From: Panonychus citri
Lineage: Eukaryota > Arthropoda > Arachnida > Trombidiformes > Tetranychidae
DNA length: 64,000 nucleotides
NCBI RefSeq assembly: GCF_014898815.1
Contig: NW_026515450.1
Coordinates: forward strand, 62,001-126,000
Reading direction: 5' to 3'
Part shown: positions 36,025 through 48,500 of the stretch, piece after piece
How the letters are laid out: each line of letters opens with the position of its first letter
Numbering within the stretch: the first letter of the stretch is position 1
Program-made: the position numbers and the translations under genes
Notes under the pieces: generated by a model
Seen by the model: only the letters and a program-made list of their open reading frames with translations
What the model was told of the DNA's origin: nothing
The model's database searches: none

Positions 36025-37490
36025 TGAGCCAAATAATTCCAACAAATAAGTAAATCAATTTTAACAAAAAAACACCAAAAAAAAAAGAGAAAAGAACAAA
36101 AAATATTCTCAATAAGGAAACAAACAAAAAAAGAATAGAAAAAAATAAAAACAGTTAACCGGTAACAAGAAGCAAAAGTAAACACCAATGGTGATGGAGA
36201 AAAACATTCACAAAGGATTAGAGTAAAAGTACTGATTAATTAACATTCTCGATTCTTAATTGTTGAAGATTAACGAAATTTAATGACAAATCAATTTGGC
36301 AAAAATTAACAATCAAACGATTAGTTGATTGATTAAGATGAGAAAGAGAAATGAAAAAACGTTGTTTACTTTTCTCTTGATCGGTTAACTGGAAGCTCTA
36401 CCTGGTGGAGATGATCGGATCATCGAGTTAACTGTTAATTGTTGTTCCAAATTGAACAATTAATTCAATTGCAAGGTGATTTTTTAGTTAATTGTTTCAC
36501 AGTTTAATGAGTAAACTTGTTTAATTGTCTTCAATTACGATCACCAATACAATAGAATCACAGTCAAGTCTCATTAAATTTATTTCTTTCCAATGGATTA
36601 ACAATTGATTTGTTTTCGTTAATTTTTGTTTCTTTTGCATTTGTAATAACAGTAATTAAATTAGTTAATCGTGATCATGAATTTGCATACATATATATAT
36701 AAATGTAAATTCAATAATCGTGATAATCATAGAGCTAATTACACTGAGAAAGAAATGATAATGTGACAATTGCGATTCTAATCAAAATGATGACCAGTAA
36801 GTATCTTGAGATTAATTCAACAATCAATGGAAACTATTGATTAGTTTACTTGCGATTATCATTAACTTTGATCAACTGGTCAATAGTTATAAATAATGAC
36901 CAGATAATTAGATTTCAAGGGTGTGACTGATAACGAAAAGGGATTGATGATAACTTGAAGATAAGATTAATAACTGTTAATATATCAAGAAGAAACTAAA
37001 TGAAACTATTAATAAAGACGAAGAAAAAAAATATTATTAAGAAAATCACTAATTCGTTTACAATTAATCTACAATTGTACCGTAATAATAACCAAGGTTA
37101 CTGACGACAATCAACAACCATCATCATTAAATTAGCTACCTTTTCATCATCATCTTCAATCTCATCATCATCATCATGATTATCCCTCTTTCCATGATTT
37201 AATTTATCACCAGAGTTGAAATGAAACTCAAAGGCTCCTTTGTTAATCATTGTAAAGTGTTTACTTTATTTACCATTGGATTAATGTGTTTATCATCTTG
37301 ATATACATTTAATCACAATTTAATTTGATCATCATCTACTTATTATTACCAGTTGATTAACCTTTTTTACTTTTTCCCATTAGTAGTTTAATTAACCATC
37401 ATAATTATTATCATCTTCTTCCTCCTCCTTCATCATCATCATCATCATCATCATCTTAACTAGGTCTTAGTTTTAATTGTAATTAAAACG
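36025..37490. other. Divergent intergenic region
   Basis: 1.47 kb between the starts of gephyrin (-) and the leucine-rich-repeat gene (+); presumably holds both promoters. AT-rich, with CATCAT runs at 37,154-37,175 and 37,429-37,455 close to the plus-strand start. No defined element recognised. Confidence 0.5.
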
Positions 37491-38613
37491 ATGATTTTAG
37501 GATTAGTGGTTGCGAATTGTTTTAATCCAATTTCATTTTTAATTATCTGTTTAACTTTATTGTCCAGATTGAATAATATAATCACTGAATCTTGTGATGA
37601 TCGTTTCAATACCGAGATTAAAGGTAAGTGTTCATGTTTCAATGTTCTTGATGATCATGGTGATGTCCTTGGTTTGGGTGTTGAATGTTCAGAGACAACG
37701 GGAAGTGACCTGCACCGGGACATCGATGAGATACATTTTGAATCTTCTACCCCAATAGTTCATCTTAAAGTTCGTGATTCTAATCTGAAAGATATGACTG
37801 ATCTTCCAAGTGGACTTGTTGATATTCGTTGGCTTGTTCTGGATAATACATCGATTGACCTTCATGTTATCAGGGAATCAGCTGAGATTCTTGGTAATCT
37901 TGATAGTCTTAAATTGTTCAATGAAAATTACACCCTGGTACCTGAAAATGTTTTCCATGACGGTATGAATGGACTTCAAACCCTTTGGCTGAACGATATT
38001 GGCATTTACAGTATTTCTCGGGCCGCTTTTCATCATCTTGACGATTCCTTGGTTGAATTATCACTTCGAGAAAATAAATTACGGTCAATCCCTTTAGCAA
38101 TTATCGCTCTCATGAAGATTGAAATTCTTGATTTAACCGACAATGAGATTCAATCGGTTTCCGAGGGATTGGCCAATGATCTTTCTCGAAGTCTCCATCG
38201 GGTTCGAAAAATTATGTTAAACAGTAAGTTAATCAATTCCAATTACAATTCCAATCACTAATCAACAACCAACATGCTCTCAATTGGGTAAACACAATTT
38301 ACTTTCTATCTTACAAGATGATTAATTTATTTTTCCTCTTACTTTTTTCTTGCTTGGTCTTTCTAATCAATGGTTAATTGTAATAGAAATTAATTGTACC
38401 TGTAATTTTGCTAAATCGCGATTCGCCCGTTGGATCCGTGAGAACGCAATTAAAGGCGTTGAATGTGGTTACCCGATACGATTTAAGGACCACGATGTTT
38501 GGTCAACACCAAGTGAAGAGTTTTGTAGCTCAGGATCATCATCCGTGATTAATTTACCGTTAATCACGTTAATCAGTTCATTGTTAGTGATTAAATTGCT
38601 GTTTTTCACCTGA
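37491..38613 (+). CDS. Leucine-rich-repeat surface protein, probably GPI-anchored
   Basis: Two exons (37,491-38,223 and 38,387-38,613) encode 319 residues. The N terminus is hydrophobic (about residues 12-28) and fits a signal peptide. A cysteine-containing cap (CDDRF ... CSC ... C) follows, then roughly six leucine-rich repeats such as LVELSLRENKLRSIP and IEILDLTDNEIQSVS. A C-terminal LRR cap has cysteines in CTCNF, GVECG and EEFC. The protein ends SSGSSS plus about 20 hydrophobic residues with no cytoplasmic tail, which suggests a GPI signal (inference). Similar arthropod proteins are often labelled as Oplophorus-luciferin 2-monooxygenase non-catalytic subunit homologues, a name that says little about function. 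The ligand is unknown. Confidence 0.88.
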
Positions 38614-39405
38614 AATAATGAGATAATTCTGATTGATTCTGTAAAAATTAAGACACAATTTATATTCACCAAAATATTTACTTTTCCCTTCTTGCTAATT
38701 GTTGTCAATATTTAACCTAAACAGCATTTAAATACAATATTGTAATTATCATCATCATCATCAAGTTAAGACCAAACAATTTAATTTGTTTACTTTTTAA
38801 GTTAACCAATCTAATCAAATCAATTGATTGTTGTACAATTTTTTCAATCTTTATAAAGATTTTATTATATTTTTTATACTAATTGTGATTGTTTTTTATT
38901 TTCTTTTTATGGTTAACTTGATTATATAAAACTAATCTCTTAATTTAACTAATAATTAACTCATACGATTTGATTTTATCCTTCCAATTAAAGTTAATTG
39001 TGATCGAAATGATTAAATCATCTTCTAGTTGATAATTTACTTCCTGCTAAATTTTAGATAGTTTACAATCAAATTGACACTAATTATGATTCGATTCGAT
39101 TGATATAATTAAGAATCGAAACTTTTGATGCCTTAATTGTGATTAGATTTAAGTTAAATTGGCAATTAATGAAACTCGAATAGAATTTAATTGGAATTTG
39201 AATTTGAATTTACCGCTTTTCTTTGTATAAATGATATTTTCTTCTTGATTTCATTTGTTTGGATTTTCATTTGTAGATGTGTTTGAGTTAATTGTTTTCA
39301 CTTGTGGCTGATTGAGTTAATTATTTTCTTTTCCAAGTAATTAAAAATTGTCTGATTGTACTTAATTTTCCACTGATTATTGTGCGTCATCTCTTTCTTA
39401 GAATT
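38614..39405. other. Intergenic spacer before AspRS
   Basis: 792 bp of AT-rich DNA. TTTCTTAG at about 39,394-39,401, just before the AspRS ATG, looks like a splice acceptor in the 5' UTR, so a non-coding first exon probably lies here. Its donor was not identified. Confidence 0.45.
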
Positions 39406-41173
39406 ATGGATTCACCGGTTGTTAATGTTCAGTATGGTGTTTATCCGATTATTCAGTCAAGTGAGAAACCGGAAAGGACTTTGATTCCTGTTAAAGCGCT
39501 TGATCCAAGTATTCGTGAGACAATTGTTTGGTTACGAGGACGAGTTCACACCATCAGGTCAAAGGGTAAACAGTGTTTCTTTGTCCTTCGCCAGCAATCA
39601 TATACTATTCAATGTTTACTCTCAGTTTCGGATTCTGTTGATAAGTCAATGTTGAAATTTGTCTCTGGCATTTCTCGAGAATCGCTGGTTGATGTTGAAG
39701 GGATCGTTAAAAAAGCACCTAAACCAGTTGAAAGTTGCTCTCAATCGGAGGTTGAAATTTCGGTACACAAGGTATTCGTTGTCAGTGAATCAGAAGCCAG
39801 GTTACCATTACAAATAGAAGATGCTTCTAGACCTGAAGGTGGTGGTGATGAAAATGGACCTGATATTTTGGTTAATCAAGATACTCGACTTGATAATCGA
39901 GTTATTGACCTACGAACACCAACCAATTTGGCCATATTTCGTATAGAATCAGGTTTATGTCAACTTTTCCGTGAGACCTTATCACGAGAGGGATTCATTG
40001 AGATCCATACACCAAAAATTATCGCCGCTGCCAGTGAGGGTGGTGCCAATGTCTTTGAAGTGTCTTACTTCAAGGGGAAAGCTTATTTGGCCCAATCGCC
40101 TCAATTGTATAAACAAATGGCCATTGCCGCTGATTTTGATCGGGTTTTCACAATTGGTGCTGTTTTCCGTGCAGAAGATTCAAATACCCATCGACATATG
40201 ACAGAATTTGTTGGAGTCGATCTAGAGATGGCTTTTAATTATCATTATCATGAAGTTCTCGATGTACTTGATCGTCTATTTGTGGCCATTTTCAAGGGAT
40301 TGTCCATTTTGTACAAGGAAGAAATTGAGATTGTCCGTCGACAATATCATTCGGAGCCATTTAAATTTTTAGAACCAAGTTTACGTCTTGATTTTCCCGA
40401 AGTGGTTCAATTATTACGTGAGGCTGGTGTAGAAATGGACGATGAAGATGATTTGACAACCGCTAATGAAAAGTTACTCGGAAAGTTAATCAAAGCCAAA
40501 TACGATACTGATTTTTTCATCGTTGATAAATTTCCCTTCAAAATCCGACCCTTTTACACTATGCCCGATCCAACCAATTCTGTAAGTTAATCATCATAAT
40601 AACCGAAATATTTTCAAAATCTATAATCACAATTTATGTATATTTTCATTTCTATCGACAGAAATATTCAAATTCTTATGATTTCTTCATGAGAGGTGAG
40701 GAAATTATGTCTGGAGCTCAACGTGTTCACGATCCAAAACTTTTGATGAAACAAATTGCAGCTCATGGAATAGGTGAGAAACTTAATTCTATTCTAATTG
40801 TTACCTTTTCTCTCTTTGGTAGCTTATCTTTTCCCCTCTTATCTGACAAATAGAGATGAAGAGAAGATCAAAAGCTTAATTAATTTAACACAATTAACGT
40901 TAATTAAACTCCATTGTCTACCTAGATAAATTTACTATTTAGTTACTGACATTTACACATGTTGATTGTATTGTAATAAAATTTTTTCTACTCTCATTCT
41001 AATCAACAGATCCACAGAAGATGCAAAGTTATATTGATGCTTTTAGATTCGGTTGTCCACCTCATGCCGGCGGCGGAATTGGTCTTGAAAGAGTTACAAT
41101 GCTTTTCCTTGGTTTGGACAATATTCGTAAAGTTAGTCTGTTCCCTCGAGATCCAAAGAGATTGACTCCTTAA
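39406..41173 (+). CDS. Cytosolic aspartyl-tRNA synthetase
   Basis: Three exons (39,406-40,581; 40,662-40,773; 41,010-41,173) join in phase to 483 residues. It charges tRNA-Asp. The N-terminal OB-fold anticodon-binding domain (about 45-140) includes VWLRGRVHT and GKQCFFVLRQQ. The class II catalytic core has VNQDTRLDNRVIDLRTP, motif 1 (FIEIHTPKIIAAASEGGANV), YLAQSPQLYKQM, motif 2 (FRAEDSNTHRHMTEFVGVDLE) and motif 3 (GGGIGLERVTMLFLG). It ends in SLFPRDPKRLTP, as in animal cytosolic AspRS. Human DARS1 is 501 residues; the short N terminus agrees with the ATG chosen, which follows a UTR acceptor. Part of exon 1 is duplicated at 54,670-55,110, and the 3' flank is repeated at 43.2 and 50.8 kb. Confidence 0.96.
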
Positions 41174-41227
41174 AGAAAGAAAAAGAAAATTAAAATGAAC
41201 TGATCAATTTCGTTCGTTAATATTTAT

Positions 41228-41571
41228 ACAGAGAATTGAAGATCTATTAAAAACGAAAGTATAACGGGAAAAGGTGACATGATTTTCGTTAGAAATGTTT
41301 TAACTTTTCAATCGAATTACATTTTCTCAGTTCTTCGTTTTTTTCTCCTGAAAATTTCATCAGAATTTCATCATATTATTGAATGAAAACTTAGCAATCA
41401 AAAGTACAAATAGAATATGAGTTGTAAATGTTGTTGATTTTAGAATAATCAAAATTAATTCATCTTCTAATGAGCTGATTGTCTTGATCAAAATGTTTAC
41501 CTCGAAAATGAGATCACATTTGTTTGTGTTTTCTTTTTGATTCGATGCGTTTTGTTTCGACTTTTTAAAAG
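41228..41571. repeat. Segmental repeat, copy 1 (AspRS 3' flank)
   Basis: About 344 bp beginning at ACAGAGAATTGAAGATCT recur with few changes at 43,222-43,575 and 50,827-51,212. In this copy the repeat directly follows the AspRS stop codon and runs towards the tRNA gene. Confidence 0.92.
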
Positions 41572-41612
41572 TAAGTGAAGGAGAAAAACGAGGGAAAAAA
41601 GTTCGAAGTTGT

Positions 41613-41617
41613 AAAAA
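41613..41617 (-). terminator. Pol III terminator of tRNA-Arg
   Basis: A run of five T on the minus strand starts 10 nt beyond the tRNA 3' end, the usual polymerase III stop. Confidence 0.75.
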
Positions 41618-41626
41618 CGAATGTGT

Positions 41627-41699
41627 CGCAGTCGATGGGACTCGAACCCACAATCTCTGGCTCCGGAGGCCAGCGCCTTCTCCATTAGGCCACGACTGC
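41627..41699 (-). tRNA. tRNA-Arg (anticodon CCG)
   Basis: 73-nt cloverleaf on the minus strand. The 7-bp acceptor stem GCAGTCG/CGACTGC is perfect, with discriminator G. The D arm contains TGGCCTAATGG (A box). The anticodon stem is CTGGC/GCCAG with loop CTCCGGA, giving anticodon CCG for codon CGG. The T arm is GTGGG-TTCGAGT-CCCAT (B box GGTTCGAGTCC). It has no intron and no encoded CCA, as expected for a eukaryotic gene. A relic of the 3' third lies at 51,265-51,291 in the duplicated block. Confidence 0.97.
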
Positions 41700-41814
41700 G
41701 TCAACATCGAAGGTAAAAATGTTACCAAACTTTGACTTGACCAAAAGAATGAGAGAGAAAGCAAAAATAGAATAGAAAAACTTTTTCTAAGCTTAATAAG
41801 TTATCTACTCGACT

Positions 41815-41958
41815 ATGAGGTCGAGCTCTTTTCCTCCGTTTAAGAGCATTTAAATGCTTTATAGATGATACAATTTTCTCAATTGAAATATCGGCGAGAT
41901 TGGGATTGGTTGAACATCTATCGGGTAAAGATAATCCATCTTTAAATGAATGAATGTC
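41815..41958 (-). pseudogene. Proprotein-convertase prodomain fragment, copy 1
   Basis: On the minus strand this block reads IHSFKDGLSLPDRC ... SSIKHLNALKRRKR. It matches the C-terminal half of the 51.3-51.6 kb fragment and ends in the multibasic KRRKR site typical of furin-family autoprocessing. Homology stops upstream of HSFKDG, there is no ATG and no catalytic subtilisin domain follows, so it is a gene relic. Confidence 0.6.
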
Positions 41959-42530
41959 AAGTATTGGATCAGTTGTAATGGGCTCTGAGAAACGATATCT
42001 CTCTGGTCAGTCTGGTTTTCTCTTTAGATTCAATGTCGTTTTCAAAGGAAAATGGACTTACGAGGTTACGTTCGTTTCCAAAGTCATTGTGCGAGTTGGT
42101 TGATCAGCTATCGAAGCTCTTTGGTTTTGAATGAAGTCAAATGAGAAAACGGAACCTAACAATCGATAAATACGGTGAATATTGACCTTCAGGAGATGCA
42201 ATTGGTCGTGCTATTGATTTGGATAAAGGAGCCGTGGACAACATCAGAATAACATTTACTTGTTGCTCCTTCAATAGTTTAATATCTTTCTCAAAAGAAT
42301 CTCTCTTCTTAATTATGTTCTTTCTGATAAGGTCGAATTTCCTTGGTTTTTTACTGGACGAACTGTGACAGATCGGAGAGAGAAAATTCTCTCAAGTTTT
42401 GGAGAAGGAGCTTCTAACTCCTAACTCGAACGAAACTCCAATGAATCTAATCAACAGTTTCACCTTTTCACAAACTAAAATCTCTAAATAATTTTGATTG
42501 ATCTTCTTTTTTCGTATCTATCCAGTTCCA
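41959..42530. other. Unassigned DNA between duplicated blocks
   Basis: No gene recognised. It is slightly less AT-rich than intergenic DNA elsewhere and may be further decayed coding sequence. Confidence 0.4.
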
Positions 42531-43645
42531 TAATCGATTATCAAATTGAATCTTTTCTCAACCTCAACTATGAGATACATTTCTACTTTGGTTTGACAAT
42601 CCCTTCCAAGACAATTTGATTGGATTCTTTTACGATTACGGACAGGAAACGGGCCCGAATTTTAATATTCACCTCTAAGTAATTTAGCCTTCAAGTTGAA
42701 CAATTCCAACACGAATCGTGAAGTTTTCCCAAATTTAGGTAACTAGATGATCGTGAAAATAATGTTAACACGATTCAATTATGTATCACTTTGAATCGAG
42801 TTACTGTTTCAACAGGTTTGATTATGTAATTGATTTTTATTGGATTGGAATCTATTTCAATATTTACTACGTCGGTAAAAAGACTACGAATTTTGTACTT
42901 TGTGAACATTCACCATTTAGGTAATTATTATTGTATCGATTCGAAGGATTGAATTGAAATCTAATCAGATCTAATCTCGCTTCTTTCCGATCGCGTTAAT
43001 TTCATAAACTAGACATGGTGCTCGTTCTCGAGCTTCCTTAAACAAATCTCTAACTCGATCCACCGATCATTTCAATGAATTACGTTCCAACCATCGCAAG
43101 GAAAGGTACATTAGATTAAGAAGCAACAACCTTTGCTATTATTGTTTTACCACAATCAGGAGGCTCTAAAAGTAAAACTCAAATAAGCAATTCTAACGGA
43201 TCCGGAAATTGTTAGTATTCTTACAGAGAATTGAAGATCTAGCAAAAACGAAAGTATAACGGGAAAAGGTGACATGATTTTCGTTAGAAATGTTTTAACT
43301 TTTCAATCGAATTACATTTTCTCAGTTCTTCGTTTTTTTCTCCTGAAAATTTCATCAGAATTTCATCATATTATTGAATGAAAACTTAGCAATCAAAATG
43401 TACAAATAGAATATGAGTTGTAAATGTTGGTGATTTTAGAATACATAATTGTAATCAAAATTAATTCATCTTCTAATGAGCTGATTGTCTTGATCAAAAT
43501 GTTTACCTCGAAAATGAGATCACATTTGTTAGTGTTTTCTTTTTGATCGATTTGTTTTGTTTCGACTTTTTAAAATGTTGATACTGTGCCGATAAAGTGA
43601 CAATCAAGATGAGAGACAAGGTGAGTATCTGTAGCCAAAGAGTAA
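42531..43645. repeat. Large segmental duplication, copy at 42.5 kb
   Basis: From TAATCGATTATCAAATTG this block is nearly collinear with 50,137 onwards. It includes the paraplegin-like relic, the 344-bp AspRS-flank repeat (43,222-43,575) and the stretch GTGAGTATCT... that recurs at about 51,745-51,820. It lacks the tRNA and convertase parts present in the 50-52 kb copy. The pair flanks the SLC44 gene. Confidence 0.9.
42974..43166 (-). pseudogene. Paraplegin/AFG3-like AAA protease relic, copy 1
   Basis: The minus-strand translation gives a Walker A region EPPDCGKTIIAKVVAS, then SNVPFLAMVGT, FIEMIGG and, after a frame change, VDRVRDLFKEARERAPCLVY, EINAIGKKR. This follows the order of the AAA domain of mitochondrial m-AAA proteases, closest in style to paraplegin (SPG7). 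Stops interrupt it (one after VVAS, one after MVGT), there is a frameshift, and the Walker B region has lost two codons. It is therefore a pseudogene fragment. Confidence 0.75.
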
Positions 43646-43650
43646 TATTA

Positions 43651-44244
43651 GGTTGTTCAGAACAAACTGAGCCAATTTTATTTTTGATTAAATAATTAAC
43701 TAATTATCAGATTTGAGTCATTTTTGCTTTAATATAATGCTCAAACATTAGAAATTATATTGGTGCAAAAAAAGTTGTAATTAAGCAACCAATTTATTGA
43801 TTATTGAAAAAAATGTAAAAAAAGACAATTTTCAAAAATGTCGAATTCTGAGCAAAAAGTAATACTCCCCCCTTTGATTCGTCTGGAAGATTTTTTTGAC
43901 TTTTTTGACTTCAATCGCTTACTAAATTTTTACCTGATTGAATTAATTTTTCTTAATTAGTGAAAATTACTAAAGGATATTAGAGAATTTGATTGTTCAC
44001 TTTGAAAAAAAATTCGACCAAAAAATAAATTCGCTAGGACCCTCCGAACTTCTTAAAAGAGAGTTTTTGGTCAAATTCGATATTTTTTTCAAATTCTCGA
44101 AAACTAATCATAATATAAAAAAATTTTTAATTAGAACATAAAATTAGAACCATTTTCTATTATATTTCAGAATATTGACTAAATTAATCAAGTAGTTTAA
44201 AAATTATTCAATAATAAATTTGGCTCAGTTTGTTCTGAACACCC
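43651..44244. mobile_element. TA-flanked MITE with 25-bp terminal inverted repeats
   Basis: The 25-bp ends are inverted copies with one mismatch (left GGTTGTTCAGAAC..., right ...GTTCTGAACACCC). They are flanked on both sides by TA (43,649-43,650 and 44,245-44,246), the target of Tc1/mariner-type transposases. The 594-bp body has no long ORF and contains an inner foldback (about 43,981-44,101, TTCGACCAAAAA against TTTTTGGTCAAATTCGA). It is a non-autonomous element inserted in the duplicated block; the matching region near 51.8 kb lacks it. Confidence 0.85.
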
Positions 44245-44246
44245 TA

Positions 44247-44547
44247 ATAGGTAGCTATCACTCTTTGATCTGTAGCTGACATTGAAAAAGATAATTTATT
44301 GATTATTTATTTCTATTTATTTTTATTCATTTTATTGATTCTCTTGATTGATTTTCCAATATAGTCCATTAGATTCTCTTTAAATCCATTTGTGTGGGTT
44401 TAATATTCTTTTCGACTTTTCCATCTTTCATCTTCTATTCTTTTATTTTATTATCAATTTTTTGGTCTTTTTCTGGTTTACATTTGTTGACTTTCTGGTT
44501 TCGCCATCTTTTCCTGGTTGTCCTTTGTGACTTTTCACCAAAATATT
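44247..44547 (+). promoter_or_regulatory. Duplicated 5' region of the unknown gene, lone copy
   Basis: From about 44,283 the sequence matches the regions upstream of the complete gene copies (about 52,460-52,709 and 60,862-61,103), sharing blocks such as CATCTTTCATCTTCTATTC and TTTTCCTGGTTGTCC. It is likely promoter or 5' UTR material carried with exon 1. Confidence 0.55.
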
Positions 44548-44630
44548 ATGTGTATTATTCGTAAGAATACATCTAATTGTGACGATGATCTAAGCGTCAA
44601 TATCCCTGAAGAAGTTCTTATTAATAATCA
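44548..44630 (+). pseudogene. Lone first coding exon of the duplicated unknown gene
   Basis: 27 codons plus two bases (MCIIRKNTSNCDDDLS...) end at a donor, CA|GTGAGTAT. They differ from the first exon of the copies at 52.7 and 61.1 kb only by a synonymous AAC to AAT. No exons 2-4 follow; the SLC44 gene comes next. If spliced to the SLC44 5' UTR acceptor near 45,474, it would form an upstream ORF ending before the transporter ATG. It is either a relic or an alternative first exon. Confidence 0.65.
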
Positions 44631-45524
44631 GTGAGTATAATTGGTCGACTTATTTTCTATTCTCTTCCGAACACTTTTAGTCCCTTTCACAGGTAAAGTT
44701 AATTAAATTAAAATCTACCAGGAGCGAAGAAAGTTAATCTTTCCTTCTGTTTACCTTTTTGGTTTACTTTTATTAACACCTCCTGATGAATGCTTCAAAC
44801 ATTACAGCCACCTTAATAATCGCCCGCAGGCATCGAACTATCCTTTCGATTTACAAAAAATAATTTACAATTTATTCATTAGTTAGTTTCCTTTGATTAC
44901 CTGGAAAGAAATTGGTTCAAGTTATTACAACGCAATAAGAGCCTCAGTTTTAAGAATAACAAAAACAACTAAAGTAACTGTTGAAATATCATAATTTTGA
45001 TATAAACTTGGTCCGTGTAATAAGATGTACAATAATAACACAAAATTAGATTTTTAATTCACATGTAATATTAATTAAATTTAAAATTATTAGGAACGAA
45101 AAAGTTAAACTTTCACTCATTTTACTCCTTTCAGTTTCTTTTCTAACCAATAGATGGCGCTGACGAGAATTCGATTGTGGGCTTGGCCTAAGTTTTATTC
45201 TCTCTGTTGATCATCAGTTGGAAGAAAAAAATTTGAAATTTGGAATCTAAATTTTGGATTGTTGATTTTTTGGTATTTTAATTAGATTCTGACAGCAACA
45301 ATTAATTGATCAAGTTTGGTGTTTATCTAATCTGTCTCTTGATGAATCACTTGTTTGATTGATAAAATTATCTATTCTTTGTTCTGTGTTAAACTTGTTG
45401 TCACTTTTGTGAAGTGAAAGAAAAAAAAAATTGTGACAAAAAGTGAAATTTGATTCTCTTTTTCCCATTTTCAGGATTGTATTTGTGTTTTTTGTTCCAA
45501 TAGTTTACACTTAATGATTACACT
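44631..45524. other. Spacer / 5' region of SLC44 gene
   Basis: AT-rich 0.9 kb. It contains AGATGGCGCTGACG near 45,153, resembling a promoter-type motif of housekeeping genes. TTTTCCCATTTTCAG ends at about 45,474 and is a probable 5' UTR splice acceptor 51 nt before the ATG. Confidence 0.45.
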
Positions 45525-48500
45525 ATGACAGAAGAAACCGAATCACCCGATCCTGATCTTCGTGAACCATTTGAATATGATGCTGATTTCCGTGGTCCAA
45601 TTAAATCGCGTTCATGTACAGATCTTTACTGTTTCTATCTATTCGTCATCTTCATAGGCGCTTGGATTGTCCTTGCTGCAGTTGGTGAGTAAACTTGGTC
45701 TTTAGTCATTAATCTATAGTCTATTATAAACAATGGAAACAAGATTGACATTGAAATGGAACAACTGTCTTTATTTCATTTTCTTGTTCTTTTTCGTTAA
45801 ATTCACTTAAATATTTACTTGTATCATGTGATAAGTGAGAAAAAAAAGAAACCCAGAGAATCAACTGGTTTCCAATTACGAAATTCTTATCCCGTGTGAT
45901 CTTTTCTTTTTGTTTTTCTTTCTTCTCTGTTTCTATGCTATCCAATTCTCTCAATTTTAATTTGTTCTTTTCTAATAATTTTGTTTCTTCTTTCTCAATG
46001 TTCTGGTTTTTCCAGCCGTACGTTTTGGAGACCCTGAACGAGTCATATATCCAAGTGACAGCTACGGACGAATATGTGGAAGAGATGAATTAATGTACAT
46101 ATTTATTGCAATTTAACTACTGATGAATTATTTATGCTTCATTTTTTTCTCAATTGACTAACTGTATTTCCTTCTCTCTCTTTCTCTCTTCCTTTCATTT
46201 TTTTTTCTTCTCTTTGATTGATCTGGTTGATCCATTTACAACTGACCATAACCCTAACAGAGACAAACCTTATCTGTATTTCTTTGACATTTTGCAATGT
46301 GCAAAAATCAATGCATTTCGTAAAGGTTGTAACACTACTCAGGTTCGTATTTGATAATAAGTATTAACTGTTCAACAGAATAGAAAATTTCCCTTCTCTT
46401 TATCGATTTTATAATCTACTTGTTGCATGAAATTGATTAGTTTTCAAACCATTTGATTTTAATCTTTTACTTGTTTTCTTTTCTTTTTCTTGTTTGTTCA
46501 GGTTTGTGTAACGAAATGTCCAGATTTTTCAGAAAGTTTCGTCGATTATCGAGATCCACTAATTTGGAATGCACAATCACAAGAGAGAAAAGAAGAAGTT
46601 CGTCGAAAATTGATTTGCGATTATGATGTTAAGGTTCGTTGTTAGTTTTTCAGGTTAAAATGATCGAAAAACAAATTCTCTCTTCAATTTAATTATAACT
46701 AATTCTTTGTTTACTCTATTTTAGGATGAACAGTTGATCCTTGAGAATATACCTGATCTGTTACGTGCAAAGAAATGCGGTCGAGTTTATTTCAAAAGTG
46801 AACCATGTAAGCATCGATTAGTAATTTAAACGTTACTTTATCCATCCTTTTTTCAGCTTTATCTGAGTCCATTCTCATGATTAACCAATTCTTATTAACC
46901 ATAAAGCGAAATGCTTATTCTAATCTATTTGTTGATCAAATGAATACTAAATTTGAAATTTATCTTCTATTATTATCTCGCTATATTCCAATTCTGTCCC
47001 TACCTCATCTCATCTCCTCTTCTAATCCCCACCCAATTTTTCGTGATCCGCTTCCAATTTGTCCTAATCATTCAAAAAAAAAGTCTTAAAATTGCCTTCC
47101 AAGAAGAGTAAACAAGGTATCTAGAGCATTAACCATGTTACCTGAGAATAACATGGTTAATTATTTTAAACAGAACAAATATCATCTCCATTTTTTTTTC
47201 TTCTTCTTTTCTTTTATTCTCATTAATATTATTCAGTGGTTGGAAGATGCGTCCCATCAGCATTAACTTTCTCAAACAGATCTAAAGCTATTATAGACGA
47301 TCTGGGAAGAGACATGAAAGGCGATGATGGAGGTACAATCAACGCAACAATGGCTGCAAGTGCTGGAAAGTAAGTTGTACTGATCTCTAATATAAGTTAC
47401 AATTTACTAATTGTTTATACCTTCTTTTTTTTGATATAATAATTAACTTTAATTTAGAGGCTTTTCAGAACTGCTGAACTTAGCTGATATCCGAGACAAT
47501 GCAATTGAAGATTTAGGAAGAGTATGGAAACATATTCTTGTGTAAGTTTGTCAGTTTTTTTTAACTTTCTTTCCTACCAATTAACTTGACATTATCATTG
47601 AATTTAATTGTACCAATTGTTTTTCTCTTCTCAGAGCTCTTTGTGTTGCAATGATAATCTCATTTATATGGATTTTATTACTTCAAGCTTTGGCTGCTCC
47701 CATGATTTGGTTTTCAATGTTTTCTGTTCTCGTTTTATCAACTCTTGCGGTTGTTGGTTGTTTACGGCGATACTTTTGGCTTAAATCGTTGTCTCCAGAC
47801 GAGTTGGATGATCAAGATGTTTACACTGCCGATTTAAAGATTGATTTCTCTGATATAATTAGAGTTAATTTACACTCATTCCTTATGAACAAGAAAACAT
47901 GGCTCATTTTATCAATTATCTGTGGAATTGTTTCATTCCTGATTGCTGTAACATTCGTATTCCTCCGTAAGCGAGTTAACATTGCCATATCACTAATCAA
48001 AGAAGCCAGCAAGTAATGTCAACCTTATTTGCATAATTATAAATAATTTTTCTTTCCATATTGTTTATATTAATTATTTATTAATATTACCTTTTATAAT
48101 TGTGATTATTTCCTTGATTAGGGCCCTGGATAATGCCAAATCAACTCTTTTCCTTCCTCTTGTGCCGTACATTTTACAGACTCTAGTCATTATTGTTGGA
48201 ATCTTTGTTGCAATAATGATTGCCGCTGTTCAAAAGCCAACGTACCGGATATCTGGTTCAAATCAAACATCCGATAAAGGACTGAGATGTGATCCATTTG
48301 TATGCATCGGAGATCATTGAATTTTAATAACATGTTGATTCTAATGTTTATTTTTTATTATCTTTTTTAGACTTACAATCTTACCGATGGATCACAATGT
48401 ATAAAATACATTCCATTTTCCAATATGATTCTCAATTCATCTCAAATTTACAATATCTTTATGACTTTCTGGCTTCTGTTTTTCATCAATGGAATGGGTA

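Noticed and set aside
41360..41764. Minus-strand frames of 62 and 134 codons across the tRNA
   Set aside because: They read through a perfect tRNA-Arg gene and flanking AT-rich DNA; no protein similarity.
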